64,000 bases of DNA from Lachnospiraceae bacterium UBA4260 (GCA_002395235.1 DGWK01000024.1:1-64000), one strand, 5' to 3'; numbered from the stretch's first letter, positions 33,030 to 42,794 are shown. Numbers and translations are program-made. Notes: generated by a model not told the origin, from the sequence alone.

Positions 33030-33779
33030 TTGAAAAATTTCAAAATGGTCGTAAGTTATGACGGGACGCGCTATTTTGGCTGGGAACACCAGCCGGACAC
33101 GGAGATGACCATCCAGGGGAAACTGGAAAAAGTGCTCAGCCAGATGCTGGATCTCCCCGAAGGGGAGTCCGTGACCGTGATCGGCGCAGGGCGCACGGAC
33201 GCGGGCGTGCACGCGAGGGCCATGACTTGCAACGTACTCCTCGATACGGACAAGTCCGAGGAGGAGGTGCAGGACTACATGAACCGGTACCTCCCGGACG
33301 ACATCAGCGTAAACAGTGTGAAGCTGGCCGCAGAGCGCTTTCACAGCCGCTTTAAGGCCATCGGCAAGACCTATCGATACACCTGCTGGTGCGGGAAGAC
33401 CAAACCGGTCTTTGACAGGCGCTATGTGACCGTCCTGGACCGGCAGCCGGACCTTACGCGCATGCGGGACGCCGCTGAATACCTGACAGGCATGCATGAC
33501 TACAAGAGCTTCTGCGGCAATGCCAGGATGAAGAAGTCGACCGTCAGGGTCGTGGATGTGATCCGGATCGAGCAGAGCGGCAATTATATAAGATTCTACT
33601 ATCACGGCAACGGATTTCTCCAGAATATGGTCCGGATCATGACGGGGACACTTCTGGAAGTGGGATTTGGCAAAAAAGAACCGGAGGACATCTCGAAGAT
33701 CATTGAGGCCAGGGACCGGAGCAAAGCGGGCTTTACGGCGCCCGCACAGGGTCTGTGCCTGATGAAAGTCGACTATTGA
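33030..33779 (+). CDS. truA: tRNA pseudouridine synthase, TruA family (copy 2)
   Basis: The 249-residue product has the full TruA pattern: VSYDGTRYFGWEHQ, catalytic GRTDAGVHARAM with Asp57, and GNGFLQNMVRIMTGTLLEVG. The start is TTG after AAAGGAGGGG. It is more compact than copy 1 (14776-15651). Some Clostridia carry two TruA paralogues; whether they divide positions 38-40 or other RNA targets is unknown. It is the last gene of the MoxR/VWA run. Confidence 0.92.
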   Translation: MKNFKMVVSYDGTRYFGWEHQPDTEMTIQGKLEKVLSQMLDLPEGESVTVIGAGRTDAGVHARAMTCNVLLDTDKSEEEVQDYMNRYLPDDISVNSVKLAAERFHSRFKAIGKTYRYTCWCGKTKPVFDRRYVTVLDRQPDLTRMRDAAEYLTGMHDYKSFCGNARMKKSTVRVVDVIRIEQSGNYIRFYYHGNGFLQNMVRIMTGTLLEVGFGKKEPEDISKIIEARDRSKAGFTAPAQGLCLMKVDY

Positions 33780-33806
33780 TCTCCTGATGGAGAGGGCGGA
33801 GGAGAG

Positions 33807-36365
33807 ATGATGATCGATAAATACAAAGATGAGTTATTGTGTTCTTTTCTGGACAGCTACTGCCGCATTTATTTGATCGATCTCGAGAAGGATACGATCG
33901 TCAAAATACTGGAGGCCGAGCAGGAGACCTGGGAGGATCCGGTAAAACAGAAGAAATATTCCGAATTCAACAGAATCTACAGCTACAGCATGCTGGAACC
34001 GGAGTACAGCGCATGGCGCGAGATGATTGGAAGTATTGAGAACATCCGGAAGGTGTTGGCGGACAGAAACAGCTTCACGCTCTCTTATCAGATGAAGGAC
34101 GGGAGATGGATGAAGGTGGAGAACCGCATCCTGGAAAAGCAGGGCGGCGTTCCCGTCAAAGTATTTGCCTGCATTCCCAAAGAGGAAAAAGGGCAGATGG
34201 CGGAGAACGAGAAGATCTTGAAAGAAGGGCACACTATAATCACGTCCCCGACGGAGCGCAGGCTGAACGAAGAGAGAGAAAAGCTGATCAAAGGTGTCCT
34301 GGCCTTCGACTCCATCTCCACCTTTGAGATCAACGTCACCCGCAATAAAGTGATCTCCTACATCAACCGGAATGAAGACCTGTACTACACTGACAGGGGC
34401 TTCGAAATACCCGGAGATTTTGACAGCTATACGGAGTATTGGGCCACGAGGATCCTGTCCGACAACGCGGAGCAGTTCCGGGAACTGGTGAAAAGAGAGA
34501 ACCTGATCACTATGTACGGGATGGGGGAGAGAGATCCCTGGATCGAATACATGGTGCAGGATAAGTTCGGAAACCGCGTCTGGCTCAGGGAGATCATCGC
34601 GCTGTCCAAGAACGAGGTGACCGGCGACATCATGGCCGTGATCATCGTGCGCGATATCACGGAGCGCAAGAAGATTGAGTTCGAGAATACAAGGCGCCTG
34701 GACCTGATCATGGGTTTGACCGGCGACTATGAGTCGGTCTATTTCGTGGACCTTGAGACGGACTCCTACGATATCTACAGGCGCCAGGACACGATCACGA
34801 CAAAGTACAGCAGCGTATTTCTGCCCAGTTATTCGGATACCATTGAGGCCTTCGCCTACAAGGGAGTCTACAGGCAGGACAGGGAAAATTTCATCCGGCT
34901 TCTCAGCATCGATACGATCCGGAAGACGCTGGAAAAGAAAAACGGGTTTACCTTCTCCTTCAGGAGCGGAAACACCGGCGCGCCGCAGTACTATCAGGTA
35001 AAGTGCGTGCGGATCGGCAGCGGAAGGCAGATGCAGATCCTGCTGGGATTTGCCAACATTGAGGAGGAGAGACAGGAAGAACTCCGAAAGAGGAGACTTC
35101 TGGAGGATGCCCTGGAACAGGCCAGGCACGCGGTCGACGCCAAGAACACCTTCCTGTCCAATATGTCCCACGACATCCGAACGCCCATGAACGCGATCAT
35201 AGGGTTTGCCAATATCGCCCGCGCGCATTCGGACGAGCCGGACAGGGTCATGGACAGCCTGAACAAGATAATCGCATCCAGCAACCATCTGCTGCAGCTG
35301 ATCAACAACGTTCTGGACATGAGCCGCATAGAGAGCGGAAGGATGGTGCTGGAGGAGACCTGGGTCGATATCCGGGAGATCGTGCAGGAAGTGACGGACC
35401 TTATGAAACCGGAGATCCTCTCCCACAGGCATGAGTACGAGATCAGAGTCGCCGAAAACATACCGGACCTTGTGCTCTGCGACAAGCTCAGGGTCACGCA
35501 GCTTCTTCTGAACCTTTTGAGCAACGCGGTCAAGTATACGCCCCGGCAGGGAAGGGTCCGTCTGTCGGTCGCAGAGGGGATCGGAGCTCCTGTCGGCTAT
35601 TTTGCTCTGGAGTTTGTCATAAGCGACACCGGCATCGGAATGAGCAAGGAGTTCCAGAAGCGCATCTTCGAGCCCTTTGAGAGAGAGAATAATTCCACCG
35701 TCAGCAAAGTGATGGGAAGCGGCCTGGGAATGTCGATCTGCAAGGGAATCGTGGACTCCATGGGGGGCTCCATGACGATAGACAGCCGGCAGGGGAGAGG
35801 GTCCGTAGTCACTGTGAATCTCGCCATGCGCTACAAGGGCAAGGATAGCGGGGAGATGCAGGCGACGGGAATACCGTCCGAGAGCGCGGGGAGAGAGTCT
35901 TTCTCCTCCCGCTACGCGGTGTTCAGCAAAGCGGCGGACGCGCCTGTAAGGAAGAAAAAGAGCGAGACCAGGATCCTGGTCGTGGAAGACAACGCGCTCA
36001 ACCGGGAGATTGCCAAAGAGCTGCTGGAAGATGAGGGCTATATGGTGGAGACGGCGGAGGACGGAGAGACCTCGATCAATATGATCCGAAGATCCGACCG
36101 GGGATATTTTGACGCCGTGCTGATGGACATCCAGATGCCGGGCATCGACGGCTATGAGGCGGCCAGAAGCATAAGGAAGATGCACGACAACGAGCACGCC
36201 CGGCTTCCGATCATCGCGATGACGGCGAACGCGTTTGAAGAGGATATGGAGAGAGCCCGCAGCGCGGGTATGAACGCCTATATCGCCAAACCGGTGGAGC
36301 CGGAGGCCATCAAGCTGGTCCTGGAGCAGGTGATGACGCCGGAAGATACACAGGACGATATATAA
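33807..36365 (+). CDS. Hybrid sensor histidine kinase/response regulator
   Basis: The 852-residue product has no membrane segment. PAS-like sensory regions fill residues 1-420, followed by a coiled coil, HisKA with SNMSHDIRTPMNA (His near 454), HATPase with DTGIGMSKEF and GSGLGMSICKGI, and a C-terminal receiver with RILVVEDNALN, phospho-acceptor in VLMDIQMPG (Asp near 773) and Lys in YIAKPVE. There is no DNA-binding output or Hpt domain here, so the phosphate must pass to a partner elsewhere. The start is 33807 or the next codon 33810. Confidence 0.92.
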   Translation: MMIDKYKDELLCSFLDSYCRIYLIDLEKDTIVKILEAEQETWEDPVKQKKYSEFNRIYSYSMLEPEYSAWREMIGSIENIRKVLADRNSFTLSYQMKDGRWMKVENRILEKQGGVPVKVFACIPKEEKGQMAENEKILKEGHTIITSPTERRLNEEREKLIKGVLAFDSISTFEINVTRNKVISYINRNEDLYYTDRGFEIPGDFDSYTEYWATRILSDNAEQFRELVKRENLITMYGMGERDPWIEYMVQDKFGNRVWLREIIALSKNEVTGDIMAVIIVRDITERKKIEFENTRRLDLIMGLTGDYESVYFVDLETDSYDIYRRQDTITTKYSSVFLPSYSDTIEAFAYKGVYRQDRENFIRLLSIDTIRKTLEKKNGFTFSFRSGNTGAPQYYQVKCVRIGSGRQMQILLGFANIEEERQEELRKRRLLEDALEQARHAVDAKNTFLSNMSHDIRTPMNAIIGFANIARAHSDEPDRVMDSLNKIIASSNHLLQLINNVLDMSRIESGRMVLEETWVDIREIVQEVTDLMKPEILSHRHEYEIRVAENIPDLVLCDKLRVTQLLLNLLSNAVKYTPRQGRVRLSVAEGIGAPVGYFALEFVISDTGIGMSKEFQKRIFEPFERENNSTVSKVMGSGLGMSICKGIVDSMGGSMTIDSRQGRGSVVTVNLAMRYKGKDSGEMQATGIPSESAGRESFSSRYAVFSKAADAPVRKKKSETRILVVEDNALNREIAKELLEDEGYMVETAEDGETSINMIRRSDRGYFDAVLMDIQMPGIDGYEAARSIRKMHDNEHARLPIIAMTANAFEEDMERARSAGMNAYIAKPVEPEAIKLVLEQVMTPEDTQDDI

Positions 36366-36375
36366 GGAGAAGAAT

Positions 36376-37116
36376 TTGAAAACTGCACTTGCAAGTGATT
36401 TTGACAACACGCTGTTCTTTATGGACACCGAGGAGAGGTTCAAGGCACAGGATATCTTTGAGATCCTCTTTTACCAGAAGAGGGGCGGATGCTTCGGGAT
36501 CTGCACGGGAAGGTCCCCCGACAGCATTCTGGACACGGTGGGGAGTTTTATGCATCCCGATTTCATCATCTCGGTGAGCGGCGCGCTCATCGTTGACGGA
36601 AATGGAAATATCCTGGACAGCCACGCTCTTTCGCCGCAGACGACGCAGGCGATTATGAAGGACTACGACAGCGAAGCCGTGATGGTCGTCCACGCGGGCG
36701 GAAAAGTCTACACTCTCGGAAAAGCCGAATATCCCCTGCAGATCTGCATTAAAGACTTTGCGGAGCTGCCGCAGGACTCTATTTACGGCATCTCCATGCG
36801 TTTTAAAGACGAGAAGGCGGCGGCAGAGGCCGCCATGGCCATCAAAGAAAAATACGGCGCTTACGCCGCGCCGTATCAGAATGTGAGAAATGTGGACGTG
36901 GTAGCAGCAGGCTGTTCCAAGGGGACAGGAGCCTCCAAGGTCAAGGAACACTTCGGGATCGATAAGCTGGGCGGAATCGGAGATTCGTTCAATGACCTGC
37001 CTCTCCTCGAGGCCTCCGACGTCGGATTTACTTTCCCCAACGCCCCTTTAAAGCTGAGGGAAGCGGCGGACGAGATCGTCCTCTCCGTGGCGCATGCCAT
37101 CGAAAAGCTGGGGTGA
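36376..37116 (+). CDS. HAD-superfamily Cof-type phosphatase
   Basis: The 246-residue product has the nucleophile motif SDFDNTLFF at 8-16 (the second Asp replaced by Asn, so DFDN instead of DxDGT), an IIB-type cap, KGTGASKVKEHFGI, and the final motif GGIGDSFNDLPLLEASDVGF. Cof-type enzymes act on sugar phosphates or flavin-related phosphates; the substrate is unknown. The start is TTG after AAGGAGAA. It is 10 bases after the histidine kinase gene. Confidence 0.82.
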   Translation: MKTALASDFDNTLFFMDTEERFKAQDIFEILFYQKRGGCFGICTGRSPDSILDTVGSFMHPDFIISVSGALIVDGNGNILDSHALSPQTTQAIMKDYDSEAVMVVHAGGKVYTLGKAEYPLQICIKDFAELPQDSIYGISMRFKDEKAAAEAAMAIKEKYGAYAAPYQNVRNVDVVAAGCSKGTGASKVKEHFGIDKLGGIGDSFNDLPLLEASDVGFTFPNAPLKLREAADEIVLSVAHAIEKLG

Positions 37117-37137
37117 GCCGGCAGGCTGCCTGCCGGC
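37117..37137 (+). terminator. GC-rich hairpin between convergent genes
   Basis: GCCGGCAG (37117-37124) and CTGCCGGC (37130-37137) pair perfectly, but no T-run follows on either strand. Termination is therefore uncertain. Confidence 0.4.
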
Positions 37138-37196
37138 CGCGCACTTGCGGAAAGGGAACTTTTGGCCTGCGGGCAGCTGCCTCGCATGAGAGTTCC

Positions 37197-39152
37197 TCAC
37201 TCCGCGAACTTTGAGAGCGCTTCTTCCCAGGCCGTCTGCTGCGGCCAGGAATCATCGTCCAGGGTCTCCCTGAGAAAACGGAAGTAGAAGGTCAGCTTTT
37301 CCTGCACATGGCGGCCGGCAAAGCACTCCTCATACGGAGACTTTCCGGACAGAAGATTCTCCATCAGGCGGGCCCTGTCTTCCATGGGAAATGTCTTGCT
37401 GTAGGGATCTATAAACCATACGTCTCCGGGGGCGGAGCCGCCCATGGCCGTGTGGTCGAGGCTTCCGGAGTACTCATAGCTCTCGCCGTTCTCATCGATA
37501 TAGGCGTAATAGTAGGAGAAGCCTTCCGGATTCAGGTTGTTCCAGGCCTCCTCGTCCAGGGATCCTTCCCCTGCGAAACGGTAGTCCGCCGCATGCGTCA
37601 GCTCGTGGATCACCGTGTCGGGGCTCAGGTCATCGTTAAGATCGAAGGCGAGCTGCATGGTCCCGTTGGACTCGGTGGCGAAGGCGCCAGCATTGGAAAT
37701 ATTGGTCCCGGCGTTCAGGGGACTGAGCGAACCTGTCAGGTAGAAGGCGATATCTCTGTAATACGTTCCCTTGAGGGCGTCGAAGTAATTGTCCGGATAA
37801 TAGGAGAGAACGTTTTCCAGGACGGACAGGGAGCCGTCTATAATGGCCTGCTCCTCAAAGGGCTGCGCGCTGTAATCCGCGAATTCCGCAGGGACATTGG
37901 CGCCGATCAGGACGCGGATACCATATCTGTCTTCCAGAGCCTCTGCTCTTTTTGTGAGATTACCGTAGTCGACGGTTTCCGGCGCGGTGTACTCGGAAGT
38001 CGAGGGTCCATCCCACTGCTCACTCCGGCAGGAGGCGGTGTCCCACAAGTAAATGTGCACCGGACGGCCTTCTTCATCGCTGAGCATCCACAGGCACCAG
38101 TCCTCACACAGAGACAGGGGACAGGTGGAAAAGGCCAGGAAGGAGTCCTGTGTGTTTTCGGAATCCGGCGCGGCGTCTGCGGTGCTGTCCGGCTCCGGTG
38201 CGGCGTCCTCCGCGCTCAGGAGGGCGATTATGTCATCCGGCAGGGTCATCTCTTTTTTGACATGGGCCGAAGGGGAACAGACGGAGACGGCGGGCTTTGT
38301 CCGGAATGTGGAGCCCAGAAGGAGCCCGTCCGAATAGACGGAAAACCTGGAAGGATTTATGTCGGAGAGATAATAGTTGCTCCCTCCGCTGTCGGGGTCG
38401 ACATCCACGTAGACCTGCTGGGACGGGTCGCGCCTGGAATAGGTGGAAAAAGTGAGCTTGCCTTCTGCTCCGCTCACGACCGGCGTGAAGGCCCCGTATT
38501 CACAGGGGAGTGTCCATGTGACAGAAAGCTGTCCGTTTTCCGTAATCTTATATAGAATACCTCTGTCGGAGGAGAGGAGGAGACTTCCGTCAAGCACGTA
38601 AAGCTCGCCGTCTCTGAGATGGGCCGGAAGAACGACCGCTTCGGCGCCGCTGCCGGGCCTGTACACAATGCCGTTCTCACGGTCGTGAATGATCAGGGGA
38701 TCGGCGGCGAGAAAGTTCATTTGCGCGGATCCGTCACTCCTGCTTCCCGGCATTTCCTCTTTAGTGAAGGCGCAAAGCTCCTTCCTTCCGAAATCGGTGA
38801 GATCGAGGAGCTGCACGGAATAGCCCGCAATAGTCCCGTCCTGCGCTTTTTCTCCCTCCAGAAGGAGAATATGAGTCTCGTCGTACATCCCGGCGCAGCA
38901 GAGGACTTTTCCCTCTTCGGGGCGGCACGGCGCAGTGATCTCATAGAGGGCTCCCTGGCCGGAGGAGAGAGGGATCTCATAGGAAGCGAGATTCTTGCAG
39001 ACCTGCCGTTTTTCCTGCGTCTGAGACGATCCGCCGCAGGAACCGAGCAGGATGACGGCGGCAAGGAGCAGGCAAAACAGTGAGAAGCTGCGGAGCTTGT
39101 ATAAAATGCGGCACCGGCGTTCATCGATGCAGCGTACAGTTGACTTAAGCAT
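37197..39152 (-). CDS. Lipoprotein with a beta-rich N-terminal half and a zincin-type HExxH domain
   Basis: The 651-residue product has a signal segment ending in LLGSCGG, a plausible lipobox, so it is likely attached outside the membrane. Residues 40-370 show repeated beta-strand blocks with GILYKITENG and IVYRPGSG-like units, suggesting a propeller. The C-terminal 250 residues hold VIHELTHAADYRF, an HExxH zinc motif, followed by GFSYYYAY and KTFPMEDRARLMENLL, where an Asp or Glu could be the third ligand. It is single on the minus strand. Peptidase activity is inferred from the motif only. Confidence 0.75.
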   Translation of the reverse strand: MLKSTVRCIDERRCRILYKLRSFSLFCLLLAAVILLGSCGGSSQTQEKRQVCKNLASYEIPLSSGQGALYEITAPCRPEEGKVLCCAGMYDETHILLLEGEKAQDGTIAGYSVQLLDLTDFGRKELCAFTKEEMPGSRSDGSAQMNFLAADPLIIHDRENGIVYRPGSGAEAVVLPAHLRDGELYVLDGSLLLSSDRGILYKITENGQLSVTWTLPCEYGAFTPVVSGAEGKLTFSTYSRRDPSQQVYVDVDPDSGGSNYYLSDINPSRFSVYSDGLLLGSTFRTKPAVSVCSPSAHVKKEMTLPDDIIALLSAEDAAPEPDSTADAAPDSENTQDSFLAFSTCPLSLCEDWCLWMLSDEEGRPVHIYLWDTASCRSEQWDGPSTSEYTAPETVDYGNLTKRAEALEDRYGIRVLIGANVPAEFADYSAQPFEEQAIIDGSLSVLENVLSYYPDNYFDALKGTYYRDIAFYLTGSLSPLNAGTNISNAGAFATESNGTMQLAFDLNDDLSPDTVIHELTHAADYRFAGEGSLDEEAWNNLNPEGFSYYYAYIDENGESYEYSGSLDHTAMGGSAPGDVWFIDPYSKTFPMEDRARLMENLLSGKSPYEECFAGRHVQEKLTFYFRFLRETLDDDSWPQQTAWEEALSKFAE

Positions 39153-39284
39153 ATGGGTTACCTTGTAGTAGAATTTTGTCTGTGTTATTGAATTGTGATC
39201 ATTTAAACTTGTGTTCACTTAATTAGTAGATTACCCCTGTCGGGAACGGCAGGCAAGAACCAATGCATGAAGGCAGGAGGCAGA

Positions 39285-40097
39285 ATGAAGAAATTAGGTT
39301 TTATCGGCGTAGGAAATATGGCAGGTGCCATGATCGGCGGGATCCTCAGAAGCGGCAAGGCGCAGCCGGGGGACATCATAGGGTCATGCAGGTCGCAGAA
39401 GGGCGCGGAGCGCGCGAGGGAGCAGTATTCCATAGAGATGACTACGGACAACCGCGAAGTGGCGCAGAATGCGTCCATTCTCTTTCTGTCTGTAAAACCA
39501 CAGTTCCTGGACGGCGTGCTCGAGGAGATCGGGGACGTGATCCGCGGCGACCAGCTGGTGGTCAGCATCGTGGCGGGCCGCAGCATCGCCTATTTCAAGA
39601 AGATGCTGGGAGAGAGTGTGCGTATCGTGCGGCTCATGCCCAACACGCCGGCTCTCGTGGGCGCCGGCATGACGGCCGGCTGCTGCAGTGAAGCGGTGAG
39701 CGGCGAAGAGATGGAGACCGTAGGAGACCTGTGCAGGACGTTCGGACTGTTTGAGATCTTGCCGGAAAATCTGTTTGACGCGGTGACCGGCGTGAGCGGA
39801 AGCTCTCCGGCCTATGTCTTCATGTTTATGGAAGCCATGGCGGACGCCGCCGTACTGGCCGGCATGCCAAGAGCGCAGGCCTACAGGTTCGTCGGCCAGG
39901 CGGTCCTGGGCAGCGCGAAGATGATGCTGGATACCGGAAAGCATCCCGGGGAGCTCAAGGATATGGTCACATCGCCGGCAGGGACGACGATCGAGGCTGT
40001 CAGAGTTCTTGAGGAGAAAGGCCTGCGAAGCGCGGTAATGGAAGGAACGGGCGCCTGTATTAAGAAATGTGCGCAGATGAACGCGTCAAAAGACTGA
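39285..40097 (+). CDS. proC: Pyrroline-5-carboxylate reductase
   Basis: ProC reduces pyrroline-5-carboxylate to proline with NAD(P)H. The 270-residue product starts MKKLGFIGVGNMAGAMIGGI with the nucleotide-binding motif, and ends with the signature block LKDMVTSPAGTTIEAVRVLE. The ATG at 39285 is chosen because CAGGAGG is directly upstream; an earlier in-frame ATG at 39267 lacks an RBS. No other proline genes are adjacent. Confidence 0.96.
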   Translation: MKKLGFIGVGNMAGAMIGGILRSGKAQPGDIIGSCRSQKGAERAREQYSIEMTTDNREVAQNASILFLSVKPQFLDGVLEEIGDVIRGDQLVVSIVAGRSIAYFKKMLGESVRIVRLMPNTPALVGAGMTAGCCSEAVSGEEMETVGDLCRTFGLFEILPENLFDAVTGVSGSSPAYVFMFMEAMADAAVLAGMPRAQAYRFVGQAVLGSAKMMLDTGKHPGELKDMVTSPAGTTIEAVRVLEEKGLRSAVMEGTGACIKKCAQMNASKD

Positions 40098-40188
40098 TAA
40101 TCGTTGCATTTGTCAAACAAATGGAGTATCTTAATTAAGATATTGTCTTTTGATGCATTATTTGTCCGAAATTAAGGAGTTATTGAGA

Positions 40189-41766
40189 ATGAGCAGTAGC
40201 AAGGTGAGCCCACAGAAGAGGAGGCCTCCCAGAAAGAAGAGCGCTGTCAGCAAGAAAAAAGCGCAGCGCAGGAAGATCAACAAATACATTCGGATCACCG
40301 GACGAGTAGCCTTTATCATTCAGGCGCTGCTGTCCCTGATCATGATCGTTACAATAGGAAGAACGGGAATGCTTCCCTGGAAGTACATAGTCCTGATCTT
40401 CCTCGGACTGGTTGTCCTCTCGGCGATCACATTCGCGATGAACCTCAAGAGGAACAGGAAGATCCGACTGGCGGGAGCCGGGATCAGCGTAGTAGCGATC
40501 ATATTTATCCTTGTATTTACCAACTATTTCAACAGGACAATCGGACTGATCTCGGGCGGTGAGAAAGCGCTCAAGACAGACAACATGATCGTTGTCGTAA
40601 GGGCGGATGATCCCGCCAAGGACCTCAAGGATGCCAAGGATTACAAATACGGCATCCATCCGACTTCGAGCGGAAGCGACGCCATGATCACCGACATCGA
40701 AGGGGCCCTCTCCTCCAAGATCAAGGTGGAGGAGTACAGCAGCGATATAGAGGCCGCCAAGGCGCTCCTGGACGGAAAAGTGGACGCGGCGATCTATAAT
40801 AAGGCTTATACGTCCATCATAGCGGAGTCCCTCGAAAACGATGAATATGAAGACCAGGTCAGAGTGCTGTATCAGTACGGCATTCAGACCAGCATCGAGA
40901 AAGAGAGCGTCGATGTGGGCGAGCCCTTCAACGTGCTGATCAGCGGTATCGATGTCTACGGCGACATCTCCCAGACCAGCCGAAGCGACGTCAACATCAT
41001 CGTGACAGTCAACCCCAAGACGAAAAAGGTTCTTCTGACGTCCACGCCCCGTGACTATTTTGTCCCGATCCCGGATGTATCGAACGGCGTCAGAGATAAG
41101 CTCACCCACGCCGGAATCTACGGCGTCGACGCCTCGATGAGAACGCTCGAAGAGCTGTACGGCATCGATATCACGTATTTCGTCCGTGTCAACTTCGATA
41201 CGCTGATCAAGCTCGTGGACGCTATGGACGGCCTCGACGTCTATGTCGAGTACCCGTTTGACTGCTACACGGATGAATATCATTTCGACAAGGGATGGCA
41301 CGACATGTTCGGCGACCAGGTGCTCGCGTTCTGCCGTGAGAGATACAGCTTCGCGGACGGCGACAACCAGCGCGGACGCAACCAGGAGCAGGTCCTCAAG
41401 GCCCTGATCGAAAAGCTCCTCTCTCCCGCGATCCTGCCGCACTACGCGGAGATCCTGGACAGCCTGGACGGATTCTTCCAGCTCAACATGCCTCAGGAGA
41501 AGATCGCGGAGCTGGTCAACATGCAGCTTACGGACAACGCCAGCTGGCAGATCCTCAAGCAGACAGCCGAGCAGGGCGAGAGCGCGCTGGAGACCACCTA
41601 CTCCGCAGGCAGCACGCCCCTGTATATCATGTGGCCTGATGACGCGAGTGTTAAGACCAACACCGCGAGAATCGAGATGATCATGAGCGAAGGGTACACA
41701 TCCAATGTGGAAAATACCGAGAAGGCACAGAACAGCGCAGAGAATACTGTTGCGGCGCAGAACTGA
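40189..41766 (+). CDS. LytR-CpsA-Psr family protein with an extra extracellular domain
   Basis: LCP proteins transfer lipid-linked glycopolymers onto peptidoglycan. The 525-residue product has a basic cytosolic tail, three membrane segments (about 32-120), and an LCP domain (about 245-425) with TSTPRDYFVPIPD, the conserved RDY-type Arg, KLTHAGIYGVDASMRTLEEL and RVNFDTLIKLVDAMDGLDVY. Between them, residues 130-230 resemble part of a solute-binding-protein fold (AKALLDGKVDAAIYNKAY). The start at 40189 follows TAAGGAG. It has its own terminator. Confidence 0.88.
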   Translation: MSSSKVSPQKRRPPRKKSAVSKKKAQRRKINKYIRITGRVAFIIQALLSLIMIVTIGRTGMLPWKYIVLIFLGLVVLSAITFAMNLKRNRKIRLAGAGISVVAIIFILVFTNYFNRTIGLISGGEKALKTDNMIVVVRADDPAKDLKDAKDYKYGIHPTSSGSDAMITDIEGALSSKIKVEEYSSDIEAAKALLDGKVDAAIYNKAYTSIIAESLENDEYEDQVRVLYQYGIQTSIEKESVDVGEPFNVLISGIDVYGDISQTSRSDVNIIVTVNPKTKKVLLTSTPRDYFVPIPDVSNGVRDKLTHAGIYGVDASMRTLEELYGIDITYFVRVNFDTLIKLVDAMDGLDVYVEYPFDCYTDEYHFDKGWHDMFGDQVLAFCRERYSFADGDNQRGRNQEQVLKALIEKLLSPAILPHYAEILDSLDGFFQLNMPQEKIAELVNMQLTDNASWQILKQTAEQGESALETTYSAGSTPLYIMWPDDASVKTNTARIEMIMSEGYTSNVENTEKAQNSAENTVAAQN

Positions 41767-41783
41767 ATGACTGAAGGAATGTA

Positions 41784-41827
41784 AAAAGGCCGCCAGCCCG
41801 GGAATGAATCCCGGCCGGCGGCCTTTT
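41784..41827 (+). terminator. Intrinsic terminator after the LCP gene
   Basis: AAAAGGCCGCC (41784-41794) pairs with GGCGGCCTTTT (41817-41827), enclosing a further CCGGG/CCCGG pairing. It can act on both strands for the convergent neighbour. Confidence 0.88.
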
Positions 41828-41878
41828 CATCGCACATGAGGTGCGAACCATAATCCTCTTTTTTTGATATTCAGGTTT

Positions 41879-42616
41879 TCAGTGTTCGAATACGGATTCG
41901 TAGATCACCCGGCGTCTCTTGTTTCCTACGAACACAAATCCCATCCTGTAGACGAGAATGTAGGAAAAGAGAGCAAATCCCGTGGCGATCAGCACATCTG
42001 AGAAAGAGTGCTGTTTGAGGAACATCGTCGACAAAATGATCAGGAAGCCGAACAATGTCATTGCTATCTTGCTCGCTCGCGCCCTCACAAGCCCGGCGTC
42101 TGTCTTCCACACGGCGATCATCACGCACAGGGAATTGTAAACGTGAATGCTCGGCGTCACATTGGTGGGCGTGTCGATCGCGTACAGCCTCTCACACAGA
42201 TAGGTGAAGAAATTGTGTCTGGGCATCGTCTCCGGCCTCAGCAGCAGAATGTTGGGGAAGAAGACGGAGATTGCCAGGAATACCGTCATGCCGATCACCA
42301 GGAATGCGGCGGCTTCGTGATAACTCTGTTCGTCCTGCAGAAACAGGTAGAACGCAAATCCGAAGACGTAAACAAACCACAGAAGGTACGGTATGATAAA
42401 CACCTCACAAAAGGGGATCATGTCATCGACGGCAGTATGGATTACCGTGTAGCGCAGGCAGTTCCGGTTCTCGATCAAAGCAAATGAAACGAGATAAAAC
42501 ACACCGTATAATGCCATCGGCAGAGCGACCTTGAGCTTGTAGCGGATGATCTCCCGCATACTCTTGCCTGCGAGCGGTCCGTATCCGTATCCTGAATCCC
42601 AAATTTGATCTTTCAT
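41879..42616 (-). CDS. PAP2-superfamily-like integral membrane protein
   Basis: The 245-residue product has about six hydrophobic segments. Phosphatase-type motifs are seen as TPSIHVYNS (PSxH-like) and STMFLKQHSFSDVLIA (HxxxD-like), the second and third signature blocks of PAP2 and inositol-phosphoceramide-synthase-type enzymes. The first KxxxxxxRP block is represented only loosely by LLLRPETMPRHN. It probably acts on a lipid phosphate; substrate unknown. The RBS AAGGAGA is correctly spaced on the minus strand. Confidence 0.8.
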   Translation of the reverse strand: MKDQIWDSGYGYGPLAGKSMREIIRYKLKVALPMALYGVFYLVSFALIENRNCLRYTVIHTAVDDMIPFCEVFIIPYLLWFVYVFGFAFYLFLQDEQSYHEAAAFLVIGMTVFLAISVFFPNILLLRPETMPRHNFFTYLCERLYAIDTPTNVTPSIHVYNSLCVMIAVWKTDAGLVRARASKIAMTLFGFLIILSTMFLKQHSFSDVLIATGFALFSYILVYRMGFVFVGNKRRRVIYESVFEH

Positions 42617-42794
42617 AAGTAATCTCCTTTGAAATATCCAAAATACTTTGCTGTTTTTAAGTCACATTTAGTCCGCATGCAATACTACATCCAAAACGGA
42701 AAAAAAACAAGAGCGAGTAAAAAATGTTCGAAAAATGGAGCAGTTTGAACAACTGAACCGAAATCCTGCATTCCCGATTTAGTGGAAGATTCTC

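Noticed and set aside
33834..36443. Minus-strand open frame of 869 codons opposite the histidine kinase
   Set aside because: It mirrors the plus-strand kinase, which has full HisKA, HATPase and receiver motifs. The antisense product is rich in His, Leu and Arg without domains.
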